From NCBI RefSeq assembly GCF_900104385.1, contig NZ_FNJA01000001.1, forward strand, positions 1,400,386 to 1,464,385: a stretch of 64,000 bases of DNA. The letters run 5' to 3'. The notes under the pieces were generated by a model that was not told the DNA's origin, did not search any database, and worked only from the letters and a program-made list of their open reading frames with translations. Position numbers and translations under genes: made by a program. This DNA comes from Rhodoferax sp. OV413. GTDB taxonomy: Bacteria; Pseudomonadota; Gammaproteobacteria; Burkholderiales; Burkholderiaceae_C. Of the stretch, positions 34,797 through 42,699 are shown piece by piece (the stretch's first letter is position 1; each line of letters opens with the position of its first letter).

Positions 34797-37728
34797 CGTT
34801 GTCTCCATGAGGTGCGTGCAATACGCGTTCGGCACGCACGGCATCAAGGACTTCACGGGCGGGCGTTCCGGCGACCTTCTCGGCGAGCAGATCCAAGGTT
34901 TCGTCGACAATGCCTAAATCGCGCAGCCGACGCGAGCCTTCCACGTACTCCAGTGCGCCCTGGAGTGAGCCAGTGCGCGCCTGAATAAGTTGCATTACGG
35001 CATTGCCCACCGCCAGTTGTTGCGTGGGGTCCAGTCGGAAAAAGACCGGCGGCATTTTGTTGAATTCGAGCATGCAATCCAGTAGTTGACTGCGCCTTAA
35101 AACCGGTTTACGGGCATCGATCTCCGGGTAGATCACGGCGTTTTCGCAGAGGACTTCGATGTGGTGCAGTTCCGAGGAGGTCTCGGTGAGGGCCACTTTA
35201 ATGTCGCGCATTTCGCCGACCGCCACCAACTGCACCCCGTCCTTGTTCGCGTCCTGCATGATCTCCAGCGAACGCGCGATCAGGTAATAGGTGGCCTGCA
35301 TGTCGTTGACCAGCATTCCCATCGCTTCCGCCTCCGCTTCGTAGCGTTGCGAGAGCCGTTCCAGCTCGCGGGTTTCGGTGAACAACTGCCTGCCACGCTC
35401 ACAATCAGCACGCCGGTTTTCCATCAAGGTGACTTCTTCGTGCAGCTCGTTATGGCGTTCAGAGCGTTCGTACGCCTCGTAGCTGACGGCGTGGAAATGC
35501 GCCTGCAGGCCCGGCAGGAAGGCGGGGCCAGTCAAAAAGAAACGGCAACGCACGCAGTTGCGCTGCTGCGGGTAGCCAGAGACGGGGGCATAGAATTTTT
35601 CAGCCAACCGCATCGTGATTTCCTCCCCTCCGACGTCACACATGGAGCCACCGACCGGACAGATGCCCTTGTCCTCGAAGACGAAGGTGGCCGCCGACTT
35701 CTGCCCTATAGCACTACGCAGGGCATCGACGCTCACGCTGGCGAAGCGCTGGCTGACCTGTTCCATCGTGGCATCCATTAAGAAGCGCCGATGGTTGGAC
35801 TCGTCCGCCGCCAATACATTGCGCTCGGCAGCATTCAGCACCTCCTTCATATAGGCGTGCCCGAATTTGGTGTAGTAGAGAGTCATGATGATGCGGGCAT
35901 GCCCGGCGATCAGCTTGGAGACTATGGCGATGGGTAACTGCAGATCCAACACTAGATAGCTGATCAAGGATACCCGCAGTGCATGTGGAGGATAGTACGT
36001 CGTTGTTGAAGTGGAATGATCCACAAACTGGATGGGCGTGCCGTCGTCCAGCGTCTCGCCACGCTGTTCAAGGCGGGCAAGGAGCAAATACCAGGGACGA
36101 TCGAGCGCGCCCTGTGTCAGAGGCTTTCGCCGATCAGTGCCTTCAGAATTAGCAGCCGCGTCGCGGAACAGAAAGCAAGCGGTGCCGCGAGCTTCCAGCA
36201 CCGCGGGGTGGGGCGGGGTGCGACCGAAGTGCTTGGCTTCCAGGTCGCACCACTTTGTCGGTGTACTGATCGGGTTGTAGCGCTCCTGCCACCGACGCAA
36301 TTTTTCTAGCCAATACAGCACCGTCTCGTGGGCCCAGGGAATGACATAGCCTTTGGCGTTCTCCGGCTTGTTGATATCCGCGGTTTTGTTGGTGTTGATG
36401 AACAGGCCTGCGCCGGATTCGTTAGCGCTGCGGTGGAAAACGCCGCGTTGGTAGGGACGCGTGATGCTGCCGGTGGCGAGAGGACTATCGTTCAGCACGA
36501 AGCTGCCGCCTTGCGCACCGTGCACATAGCGCCAGGTGTCGGCTTCGCCGGAGTCCAACATACGTACCTGAGACGTGCGCAGCGGCAGCTCCAGTTTCAC
36601 GTAGAGCGCCACAGCGCGTACCGGCGACCAGATCTCGGTCACGCGGGGCGGGAGCACAAGTACTTCCTGTTCGTACTTGGTCGTATAACGCTCGCGCCAC
36701 ACGCAGTCCGGGTCGTCGACGTTAACGAGGTGGGGAAACACTAGCAACCAGTCCCCACTGCGGCCCCCTCCCTCCAGCGCCTGCTGCGCCCAGACCCAAT
36801 CTCGGAAATTCGGCCCCTCGGCCAGCATCCTGCGCATTTCCTTGATGTAGCGGATCGAAAGGGAGGATTTGGTGGTTTCCGAGGGTCTGGCGATTCCGGA
36901 CTTGGACAGTCGCACCACGGGATTGTGCAGTTCGTACGGCACGATCCGGGGCCCGTGATCGTCCTCAATGGAGAGTTTTGCAAGGAGCGCCCAGTCGATG
37001 AAGTCGACGACATAATTATTGAATCTAATGTCCGCAGCGCTAAGCGAACCGACTGACCCTTTCGATTTGACCTTGAGCAGCACTTCACTGCAGTTCGGTT
37101 TGGGGGTGCTTCGGGTCAGAAACACCATGGGATGGCGTGATAGATCGCAGCCCAGGATGTAGTGAATCAGAAACTTGTCGACAGCCATGCGGCGACCGGC
37201 CACATCTGCCTTCTGAGCGCCCAACCACTCAGCAGCGAGCTCCTGCCAATGCAGCATGCGCGAATCAAGGATCAGAACGTGCGCGAACGTGAGGTCTGAC
37301 TGCTGGCCAGTTTGCTTGGCTCGAAGACGCGAAAAAGGATTTCTCAGTTGGATGGGTACCACCCGATGACCAGCGGCATCGGGTGGTGCCAGTTTCGTGC
37401 GGAGAACCCAGTCGAGAAAATCGAATATCTTGTCGTGCAGTGCTTTTGCTCCCCCTTCGCTTTTCGAGTCCAGCTGCAGCGTTGCCCAGAGGTCGGGCAG
37501 CTGGATGCCGGCGTCAAACAGGGTTGCAGGGTGCTTGTTCAGTGACTGAGCGTGTAGGTAGCGCAAGAAAAAGGCGCGGAGCGCAGCGGTCGTGTTGCTT
37601 GTGTGTTTTTGCTGCGTGTACCACTCGGCGACCAGCACCCGCCAGTCCTCGAAGGCCGGATCGAGGGCCAGCAGGAAGCGGAACTCTGGCTCGAAGTTTT
37701 GGTCGGTCCCTTTGATTCTTTTTATCAT
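34786..37728 (-). CDS. gmtZ: Gamma-Mobile-Trio integrase GmtZ
   Basis: This is a 980-residue protein of the large integrase type found in mobile trios. The N-terminal half has core-binding-like repeats around WAT, DFLDWVLRTKL and DFIDWALLAKL. The central part has WCDLE, HSTSTTTYYPPHALRVSLIS and KLIAGHARIIMTLYYTKFG, which resembles the His, Arg and Tyr end of a tyrosine recombinase. The C-terminal third has a cysteine group (CPVGGSMCD, RNCVRCRFF) and coiled-coil segments (RELERLSQRYEAEAEAMGML). It starts one base after the gmtY stop. It is probably needed for integration together with GmtY. Confidence 0.78.
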   Translation of the reverse strand: MIKRIKGTDQNFEPEFRFLLALDPAFEDWRVLVAEWYTQQKHTSNTTAALRAFFLRYLHAQSLNKHPATLFDAGIQLPDLWATLQLDSKSEGGAKALHDKIFDFLDWVLRTKLAPPDAAGHRVVPIQLRNPFSRLRAKQTGQQSDLTFAHVLILDSRMLHWQELAAEWLGAQKADVAGRRMAVDKFLIHYILGCDLSRHPMVFLTRSTPKPNCSEVLLKVKSKGSVGSLSAADIRFNNYVVDFIDWALLAKLSIEDDHGPRIVPYELHNPVVRLSKSGIARPSETTKSSLSIRYIKEMRRMLAEGPNFRDWVWAQQALEGGGRSGDWLLVFPHLVNVDDPDCVWRERYTTKYEQEVLVLPPRVTEIWSPVRAVALYVKLELPLRTSQVRMLDSGEADTWRYVHGAQGGSFVLNDSPLATGSITRPYQRGVFHRSANESGAGLFINTNKTADINKPENAKGYVIPWAHETVLYWLEKLRRWQERYNPISTPTKWCDLEAKHFGRTPPHPAVLEARGTACFLFRDAAANSEGTDRRKPLTQGALDRPWYLLLARLEQRGETLDDGTPIQFVDHSTSTTTYYPPHALRVSLISYLVLDLQLPIAIVSKLIAGHARIIMTLYYTKFGHAYMKEVLNAAERNVLAADESNHRRFLMDATMEQVSQRFASVSVDALRSAIGQKSAATFVFEDKGICPVGGSMCDVGGEEITMRLAEKFYAPVSGYPQQRNCVRCRFFLTGPAFLPGLQAHFHAVSYEAYERSERHNELHEEVTLMENRRADCERGRQLFTETRELERLSQRYEAEAEAMGMLVNDMQATYYLIARSLEIMQDANKDGVQLVAVGEMRDIKVALTETSSELHHIEVLCENAVIYPEIDARKPVLRRSQLLDCMLEFNKMPPVFFRLDPTQQLAVGNAVMQLIQARTGSLQGALEYVEGSRRLRDLGIVDETLDLLAEKVAGTPAREVLDAVRAERVLHAPHGDNDAP

Positions 37729-37729
37729 C

Positions 37730-39202
37730 TCAGGGTCTCCTCAACAGTTTCGGGTTCGGGCCACTCATCAGTCCCAGTGGGTCGACGTCCTTGAAGCCAT
37801 AGCGCAACAGGTCGGGTAGCGGCAGTACCGCGCCGGCCTTCTCGCGCTCAGCAGCAGCCTCCAGTGCCCGCATGAGCTTGGCCCGATCCGGCTCGGTATA
37901 GACCACCTGCGATTCGAGCGACTTGTGGTGCAGCGCCTTCTTGCGGTAGATCGGGTCAATCCCGGCATCAGCCAGCGCCTGGCCGTAGGCATGGCGATGC
38001 CCATGCGGCGAAGTGCCCAAGGCTTTGGCGGATTGCAGCCCTATGCGCTCGACGGCACGACGATGTTGGCGCTCGAACGAGTCAATGGCATAGGGCTTGC
38101 CTGTCTTAGTCACAAAGGCAAAGGGATGGTCACAGTCCAGTTGAGCCCGCTGCGCCATGTACAAAACCCAAAATTGCCAGAACAGTTCACCCACCCGTTG
38201 CGGATACCAGGTGACGTACATGAAATGTGCTTTGGAGTCGAGCGCATTGCCTTTCCAGCCCGCGTGCCACTGGTCACTGCTGGCATATTCATCGCGTGGC
38301 CGCATGGCGTACTTGCCGCTCAAGTACGCCAGACGGTTGCATTTGATGGGTTTGCCCTTGGCATCCGGCCAGTCCGGTGGCGCGGTGCCCAAGCTCGGGT
38401 GGTAGATGCGCACCTGGGCCCCATCCGCCTCGGATATCACGTCATGTACATAGAGATGAAACGGCTCGGACATGCGTAGGCCACCGTAGTGCATGAGGAG
38501 CGTGATCAGAATGTCACGCAGATTCAACCGTTCTTCCAGGCGCGGACTTTTCTGCTTACCCGGCACGATAAATCCCTTGAACAGCAGATCATTGATGCGC
38601 TCCTCGGGAAACTTCTTGACCGGCTCATGGTCAATGATGGGCGTGCGCTTGAGCAGGACATTGCGGGCTCGGGTCATGCAGAGCGAGGCGGTTTCGCGAT
38701 CCCAGGTGTGCGCAAGAAAGGCGCGGTCCCGTTTCTGGTGCCACGCCGCCCAGGCCAGCATTTCTTCGCTGCGTGTAGCCTGGCGCCACGGGTTGAGCGG
38801 CTTGGTGCCGTCGGCACAAGCCATCCAGTCCGAGAACCCCGAGATACCCTGAACCAAGGCCTGCACGACCGCTTGGCTGCGGCCCTGCCAATACAGTCGG
38901 CTGGGATCGGTGCCGTCGTTGCCCACGGTGCCGGTATACAAGCGCTGAGAGAAGGTTTGGAACAATTCCTGAGGGTTTTCAAAGGAATCGTGATTTGCTG
39001 CTGCATAGTCGATCAAAAGACCAACCGCTTGGGTGACCTTGAGCATCCACGCATGGCTACGTACATGTGCATGCGCCAGTAAGTAGTCGACCAGCGGCTG
39101 CAGGGGGCCATGTTCGGTCACAAGGATGGGGATTTCCGTGACTACGCCAGTATTGTCACGGTGTACCTTGCCACGTACGGTGGTGTGCTGCACGCAGGCC
39201 AT
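37730..39202 (-). CDS. gmtY: Gamma-Mobile-Trio tyrosine recombinase GmtY
   Basis: This is a 490-residue tyrosine recombinase. Catalytic residues can be placed: first Arg in HYGGLRMSEP, the HxxR box in SPHGHRHAYGQ, a later His in ALHHKSLESQ and the nucleophile Tyr in VVYTEPD. Its size and the gene order gmtY-gmtZ-gmtX match the Gamma-Mobile-Trio. It is the first trio gene, reading away from rpsT. The 302 bases between its start and the rpsT terminator contain several inverted repeats but no gene, and probably hold the element's right end. Confidence 0.82.
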   Translation of the reverse strand: MACVQHTTVRGKVHRDNTGVVTEIPILVTEHGPLQPLVDYLLAHAHVRSHAWMLKVTQAVGLLIDYAAANHDSFENPQELFQTFSQRLYTGTVGNDGTDPSRLYWQGRSQAVVQALVQGISGFSDWMACADGTKPLNPWRQATRSEEMLAWAAWHQKRDRAFLAHTWDRETASLCMTRARNVLLKRTPIIDHEPVKKFPEERINDLLFKGFIVPGKQKSPRLEERLNLRDILITLLMHYGGLRMSEPFHLYVHDVISEADGAQVRIYHPSLGTAPPDWPDAKGKPIKCNRLAYLSGKYAMRPRDEYASSDQWHAGWKGNALDSKAHFMYVTWYPQRVGELFWQFWVLYMAQRAQLDCDHPFAFVTKTGKPYAIDSFERQHRRAVERIGLQSAKALGTSPHGHRHAYGQALADAGIDPIYRKKALHHKSLESQVVYTEPDRAKLMRALEAAAEREKAGAVLPLPDLLRYGFKDVDPLGLMSGPNPKLLRRP

Positions 39203-39333
39203 CCTTTCAAATTGTCCGAGCAGCCACGGGTTAGCGCGGCATATCAGTGATCTGGATTGCTATGGCAGATTTTGCAACTTCTGCTTCGCCGATAGAAGCC
39301 CCTCCGTTCGGGCAGCTTCAAGGTAATCGGCTT

Positions 39334-39357
39334 CATGATCCTGGAAGCAGGATCGTG
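39334..39357. repeat. Inverted repeat upstream of gmtY
   Basis: CATGATCCTG (39334-39343) and CAGGATCGTG (39348-39357) pair with one mismatch around GAAG. It is about 130 bases upstream of gmtY, in the presumed right end of the island. It may be a recombinase or operator site. Confidence 0.3.
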
Positions 39358-39417
39358 TATGGGTACATACAACGATCGGGGGGCCTCCGGCGGCCTGGCA
39401 GGGGCCTGACAAAGAAC

Positions 39418-39432
39418 TTCCGGAATTCGGAA
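39418..39432. repeat. Inverted repeat with 5-base centre near the island right end
   Basis: TTCCG (39418-39422) and CGGAA (39428-39432) flank GAATT. A second dyad of similar layout follows 16 bases later. Both lie between gmtY and the rpsT terminator. Confidence 0.25.
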
Positions 39433-39447
39433 TCCCGCTGGCCGGAC

Positions 39448-39464
39448 TAGTAACCGGCTTACTA
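39448..39464. repeat. TAGTAA dyad, candidate attachment site near the rpsT terminator
   Basis: TAGTAA (39448-39453) and TTACTA (39459-39464) are perfect arms around CCGGC. The dyad lies 41 bases from the A-tract of the rpsT terminator. Short arms around a small core resemble tyrosine-recombinase crossover sites. I did not find a matching copy at the left side of the island. Confidence 0.3.
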
Positions 39465-39504
39465 TTAGTACTCTCTTTACACCATAGCTATTGGATCCGG
39501 AAAT

Positions 39505-39541
39505 AAAAAAGCCACTCTCAAGATCGAGAGTGGCTTTTTTT
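39505..39541. terminator. Bidirectional rho-independent terminator of rpsT
   Basis: GCCACTCTC (39511-39519) and GAGAGTGGC (39526-39534) form a perfect nine-pair stem. It is flanked by A6 on the left and T7 on the right, so it works in both directions. It lies 130 bases after the rpsT stop. It would also stop transcription from the island entering rpsT. Confidence 0.88.
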
Positions 39542-39671
39542 GGATATCAATAGTAACGACTATCTACACCATATATCCGAAGGTGGTTCTTTACTTTGCT
39601 GGCAGCGCACCCTACAAAACGGCGGACTCTTTAGCTCTCGCGAAACAGTCCGGGCGGTTTGCTTAAAAGAT

Positions 39672-39977
39672 TTAAGCGGCTACAGGTGCGGCAGCCAGTG
39701 CCTTCACCTTGGTGCTCAGGCGGCTCTTATCGCGAGCAGCCTTGTTCTTGTGGAAGATGCCCTTGTCGGCAACCGTGTCCACCACGGCTTGCATCTTGGC
39801 AAACAGCTCGGTGGCTTTGGTCTTGTCGCCAGCGAGAACGGCTTTTTCAACGTTCTTCACCGCGGTACGGTATTTGGAACGCAGCGAGGTGTTCGCAGCG
39901 TTGATCTTGATGTCCTGGCGGACGCGCTTACGGCCCGACGCAAGGCGTGGGTTCTTTTTCTTTGGTTTGGTTGCCAT
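39672..39977 (-). CDS. rpsT: 30S ribosomal protein bS20
   Basis: This is a 101-residue small basic ribosomal protein that binds 16S rRNA in the 30S body. The N-terminus [19 protein letters not shown], the mid-segment [16 protein letters not shown] and the [16 protein letters not shown] core are typical S20. It is divergent from murJ with 95 bases between them. The Ala-rich tail AAAPVAA extends it beyond the E. coli length, as is common in Burkholderiales. It marks the chromosomal side of the mobile island. Confidence 0.97.
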   Translation of the reverse strand: MATKPKKKNPRLASGRKRVRQDIKINAANTSLRSKYRTAVKNVEKAVLAGDKTKATELFAKMQAVVDTVADKGIFHKNKAARDKSRLSTKVKALAAAPVAA

Positions 39978-40072
39978 AATAGTATTCCTTAGGTGTTAGA
40001 GGATGTTGCCAGCAAAGCCCACGATTATAGCAGCCAGGCTGGCAGCTTGCCCGACCGGGCTACACTGGGCAG

Positions 40073-41653
40073 GTGAGTCTCTTCAAATCTGCTTCCACCA
40101 TCTCCCTGTTGACCCTGGCGTCCCGCGTGGCGGGCCTGGTCCGCGACCAGCTGTTTGCCGCCACTTTTGGCGCCAATGCCATGACCGACGCCTTTTACGT
40201 GGCGTTCCGCATACCCAACCTGTTCCGCCGCCTGTTCGGCGAGGGCGCGTTCAGCCAGGCTTTTGTGCCGGTGCTCGCCGCCAGCAAGGCCAAGCACGGG
40301 ATGGAAGCCACCAAACTGCTGATCGACAGCGTCGCCACCCTGCTGACCTGGGTACTGGTGTTCACCTGCGTGCTGGGCGTGCTGGGGGCGCCGCTGCTGG
40401 TCTGGGCCATGGCCGGCGGCTTGCAGCAGGAACCCCAGGCCTACGGCGCCGCCATCACCATGACCCGCTGGATGTTTCCCTACATCCTGTTCATCTCGCT
40501 GGTGTCCATGGCCTCCGGCATCCTGAATACCTGGCGCATCTTCGCCGTGCCCGCGGCTACTCCCGTGTTGCTGAATGTCGCCATGATAGGCGCCACCGTG
40601 TGGGCTACGCCCTGGTTCCGCAACCACGGCATCGAGCCGATTTATGCGCAAACCGTGGGCGTGATGCTGGGCGGCGTGCTGCAGCTCGGCGTGCAAATCC
40701 CGGCGTTGAAGCGCCTGGGGCTGTTCCCGAAAATAGGGGCCAGTTGGTCGGTAGTGCGCGCTGCGTGGGAAGATGAAGCTACCAAAAACGTAGCAAAACT
40801 GATGGTACCCGCACTCCTGGGCGTGGGTGTGGCGCAAATCTCGCTGTTCATCAACACCCAGATTGCCTCGCGCTTGGCGCCGGGTAGCGTCAGCTGGCTC
40901 AGCGGCGCCGACCGGCTGATGGAATTCCCCACCGCCATGCTGGGCGTGGCCCTGGGCGCAGTGTTGATGCCGCAGCTGGCCGGCGCCAAGGCCGCCAATG
41001 CGCCGGAAAAATACTCGGCCATGCTGGACTGGGGTCTGCGCCTGGTCGTGCTGCTGGCGGTGCCCTGCTCGGTCGCCTTGCTAACCTTTGCCACGCCGTT
41101 GGTGGCGGTGATCTTCCACTACGGCGCCTTCACCGAACGCGATGTCGGCCAAACCGCGCTGGCGCTGATGGGCTGGGGCGTGGGCTTGCTCGGCGTGGTG
41201 GCCATCAAGGTACTGGCGCCCGGCTTCTACGCCAGCCACAACATGAAAACCCCGGCGCGCATCGCCATCGTGGTGCTGGTCATCACGCAGCTAATCAACT
41301 TGGCGCTGGTACCCCTGCTCCAACACGCGGCGCTGACACTGTCGGTCGGCCTGGGTGCACTGATCAACGCCTTGTGGCTGCTGATCGGCCTGCGGCAGCG
41401 CGGCAGCTACCAGCCACGCCCCGGCTGGTGGAAGTTCAGCCTGCAGGTAGTGGCAGCCAGCGCTTTATTGGCAGTATTTTTGATCTGGGCCGCTGGCGCG
41501 GTGCCATGGACCCGCTTTCCGGACGCAAAATTAGAAAGAATTGGGCTTCTAGCGCTTGTACTGCTTGCGTCAGCAGCTATTTATTTCGTAGCACTTTGGG
41601 CTGCAGGCCTGAAGTTACGTAAATTGCTCCGTCCGGATGGCAATCTAGCTTGA
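40073..41653 (+). CDS. murJ: Lipid II flippase MurJ
   Basis: This is a 526-residue inner-membrane protein of the MOP superfamily that flips lipid II for peptidoglycan synthesis. The start is GTG 40073. The N-terminal signature SRVAGLVRDQLFAATFGANAMTDAFYVAFRIPNLFRRLFGEGAF is nearly invariant in MurJ; only its order matters here. About 14 membrane segments are visible. Near the C-terminus, codons at about 41543-41589, which encode part of the last hydrophobic helices, coincide with a copy of the palindromic repeat found elsewhere in this window. Confidence 0.96.
   Translation: MSLFKSASTISLLTLASRVAGLVRDQLFAATFGANAMTDAFYVAFRIPNLFRRLFGEGAFSQAFVPVLAASKAKHGMEATKLLIDSVATLLTWVLVFTCVLGVLGAPLLVWAMAGGLQQEPQAYGAAITMTRWMFPYILFISLVSMASGILNTWRIFAVPAATPVLLNVAMIGATVWATPWFRNHGIEPIYAQTVGVMLGGVLQLGVQIPALKRLGLFPKIGASWSVVRAAWEDEATKNVAKLMVPALLGVGVAQISLFINTQIASRLAPGSVSWLSGADRLMEFPTAMLGVALGAVLMPQLAGAKAANAPEKYSAMLDWGLRLVVLLAVPCSVALLTFATPLVAVIFHYGAFTERDVGQTALALMGWGVGLLGVVAIKVLAPGFYASHNMKTPARIAIVVLVITQLINLALVPLLQHAALTLSVGLGALINALWLLIGLRQRGSYQPRPGWWKFSLQVVAASALLAVFLIWAAGAVPWTRFPDAKLERIGLLALVLLASAAIYFVALWAAGLKLRKLLRPDGNLA
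41543..41589. repeat. Copy of the palindromic repeat inside murJ
   Basis: CTTCTAGCGCTTGTACTGC followed by AGCAGCTATTTATTTC aligns closely with the intergenic copy at 50244-50296 (CCTCTAGCGCTTATTTCA, then AGCAGCTCTTATTTC). It is in frame within murJ and has contributed coding sequence. Confidence 0.5.
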
Positions 41654-41684
41654 CGCTGCCCCAGCGCTCCACTACAAACACGTT

Positions 41685-42536
41685 ATGCAGATCCGCTTTG
41701 AAGCCCCCACCGCTCTCGAGTATTTCTCTACCCTGGTGCAGAGCGACGAGCATTTCCCCCTGCTGGAAGCGGTCGCCAGCCTGGCGCAAGACGAATACCC
41801 CGAGCTCGACATGCAGCAGGTGCTGGGCGACGTAGACCAGCTGCAGGCACGCATGAAGCGCCGCCTGCCCAGCGATGCCGCCCCGCTGCAGCGCCTGCGC
41901 GCCCTCAACCAGTTCTTCTACCGCGACCTGAACTTCGGCGGCAACGTCAACGACTACTACGACCCCGACAACAGCTACCTGAACGCCGTGCTGCGCACCC
42001 GCCGCGGCATCCCCATCTCGCTGGCCGTGCTGTGGATGGAGCTGGCCCAAGGCATAGGGTTGGTGGTGCGTGGCGTGGGCTTTCCGGGCCACTTCATGGT
42101 CAAAGTCAACCTGCCCAAGGGCCAGGTGGTGATGGACCCGTTCACCGGCCAGTCGCTCAGCCGCGAAGAGCTGAGCGAACGCCTGGAGCCCTACACCCGC
42201 CGTAGCGCCCTGGTGGATGATTTTGAAGTGCCGCTGGGCCTGTACCTGCAATCCTCGCCGCCGCGCGACATCGTGGCGCGCATGCTGCGCAACCTGAAAG
42301 ATATCCATACCGCGCAAAGCGACTGGCCACGGCTGGTCTCGGTGCTGAACCGGCTGATCGTGTTGCTGCCTGAGGCCTGGAGCGAATACCGCGACCGCGG
42401 CCTGGCCCATGCCGCACTGGGCCACAGCGCCCTGGCGGTGACTGATCTGGAAAAGTACCTGATCTGCTCGCAAGACGCCCTGGACCTGGACGCGATCTCC
42501 GAACGCCTGAGCCTGCTGCGCCGGGCCAAAAACTGA
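41685..42536 (+). CDS. SirB1-family transglutaminase-like protein
   Basis: This is a 283-residue cytoplasmic protein of the SirB1/YchA family. The N-terminal two thirds is a transglutaminase-like core (RTRRGIPISLAVLWMELAQ, GVGFPGHFMVKV, MDPFTGQSLSREEL). The C-terminal third has TPR-like helices (DRGLAHAALGHSALAVTDLEKYL). It lies 31 bases after murJ on the same strand. The biochemical role of the family is not settled. Confidence 0.9.
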   Translation: MQIRFEAPTALEYFSTLVQSDEHFPLLEAVASLAQDEYPELDMQQVLGDVDQLQARMKRRLPSDAAPLQRLRALNQFFYRDLNFGGNVNDYYDPDNSYLNAVLRTRRGIPISLAVLWMELAQGIGLVVRGVGFPGHFMVKVNLPKGQVVMDPFTGQSLSREELSERLEPYTRRSALVDDFEVPLGLYLQSSPPRDIVARMLRNLKDIHTAQSDWPRLVSVLNRLIVLLPEAWSEYRDRGLAHAALGHSALAVTDLEKYLICSQDALDLDAISERLSLLRRAKN

Positions 42537-42699
42537 CCTCCCCGTTGCCGCAAGCGCGCGGCGTAGGCCGGATCGCACCGCGCCTGGGTTCCGACCGAAA
42601 GGCAATGGTCCATTTAGCGCAGACAACTTCTGGCTACAATGTTTTTCATCTGTAAAGATTTATCTTTTGCCCTAAAAATTCAAATAAACCCAGTTATTA

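Noticed and set aside
29166-39504. CRISPR array or tRNA attachment gene for the island
   Set aside because: No regularly spaced direct repeats and no cloverleaf-forming stretch were seen in this region.
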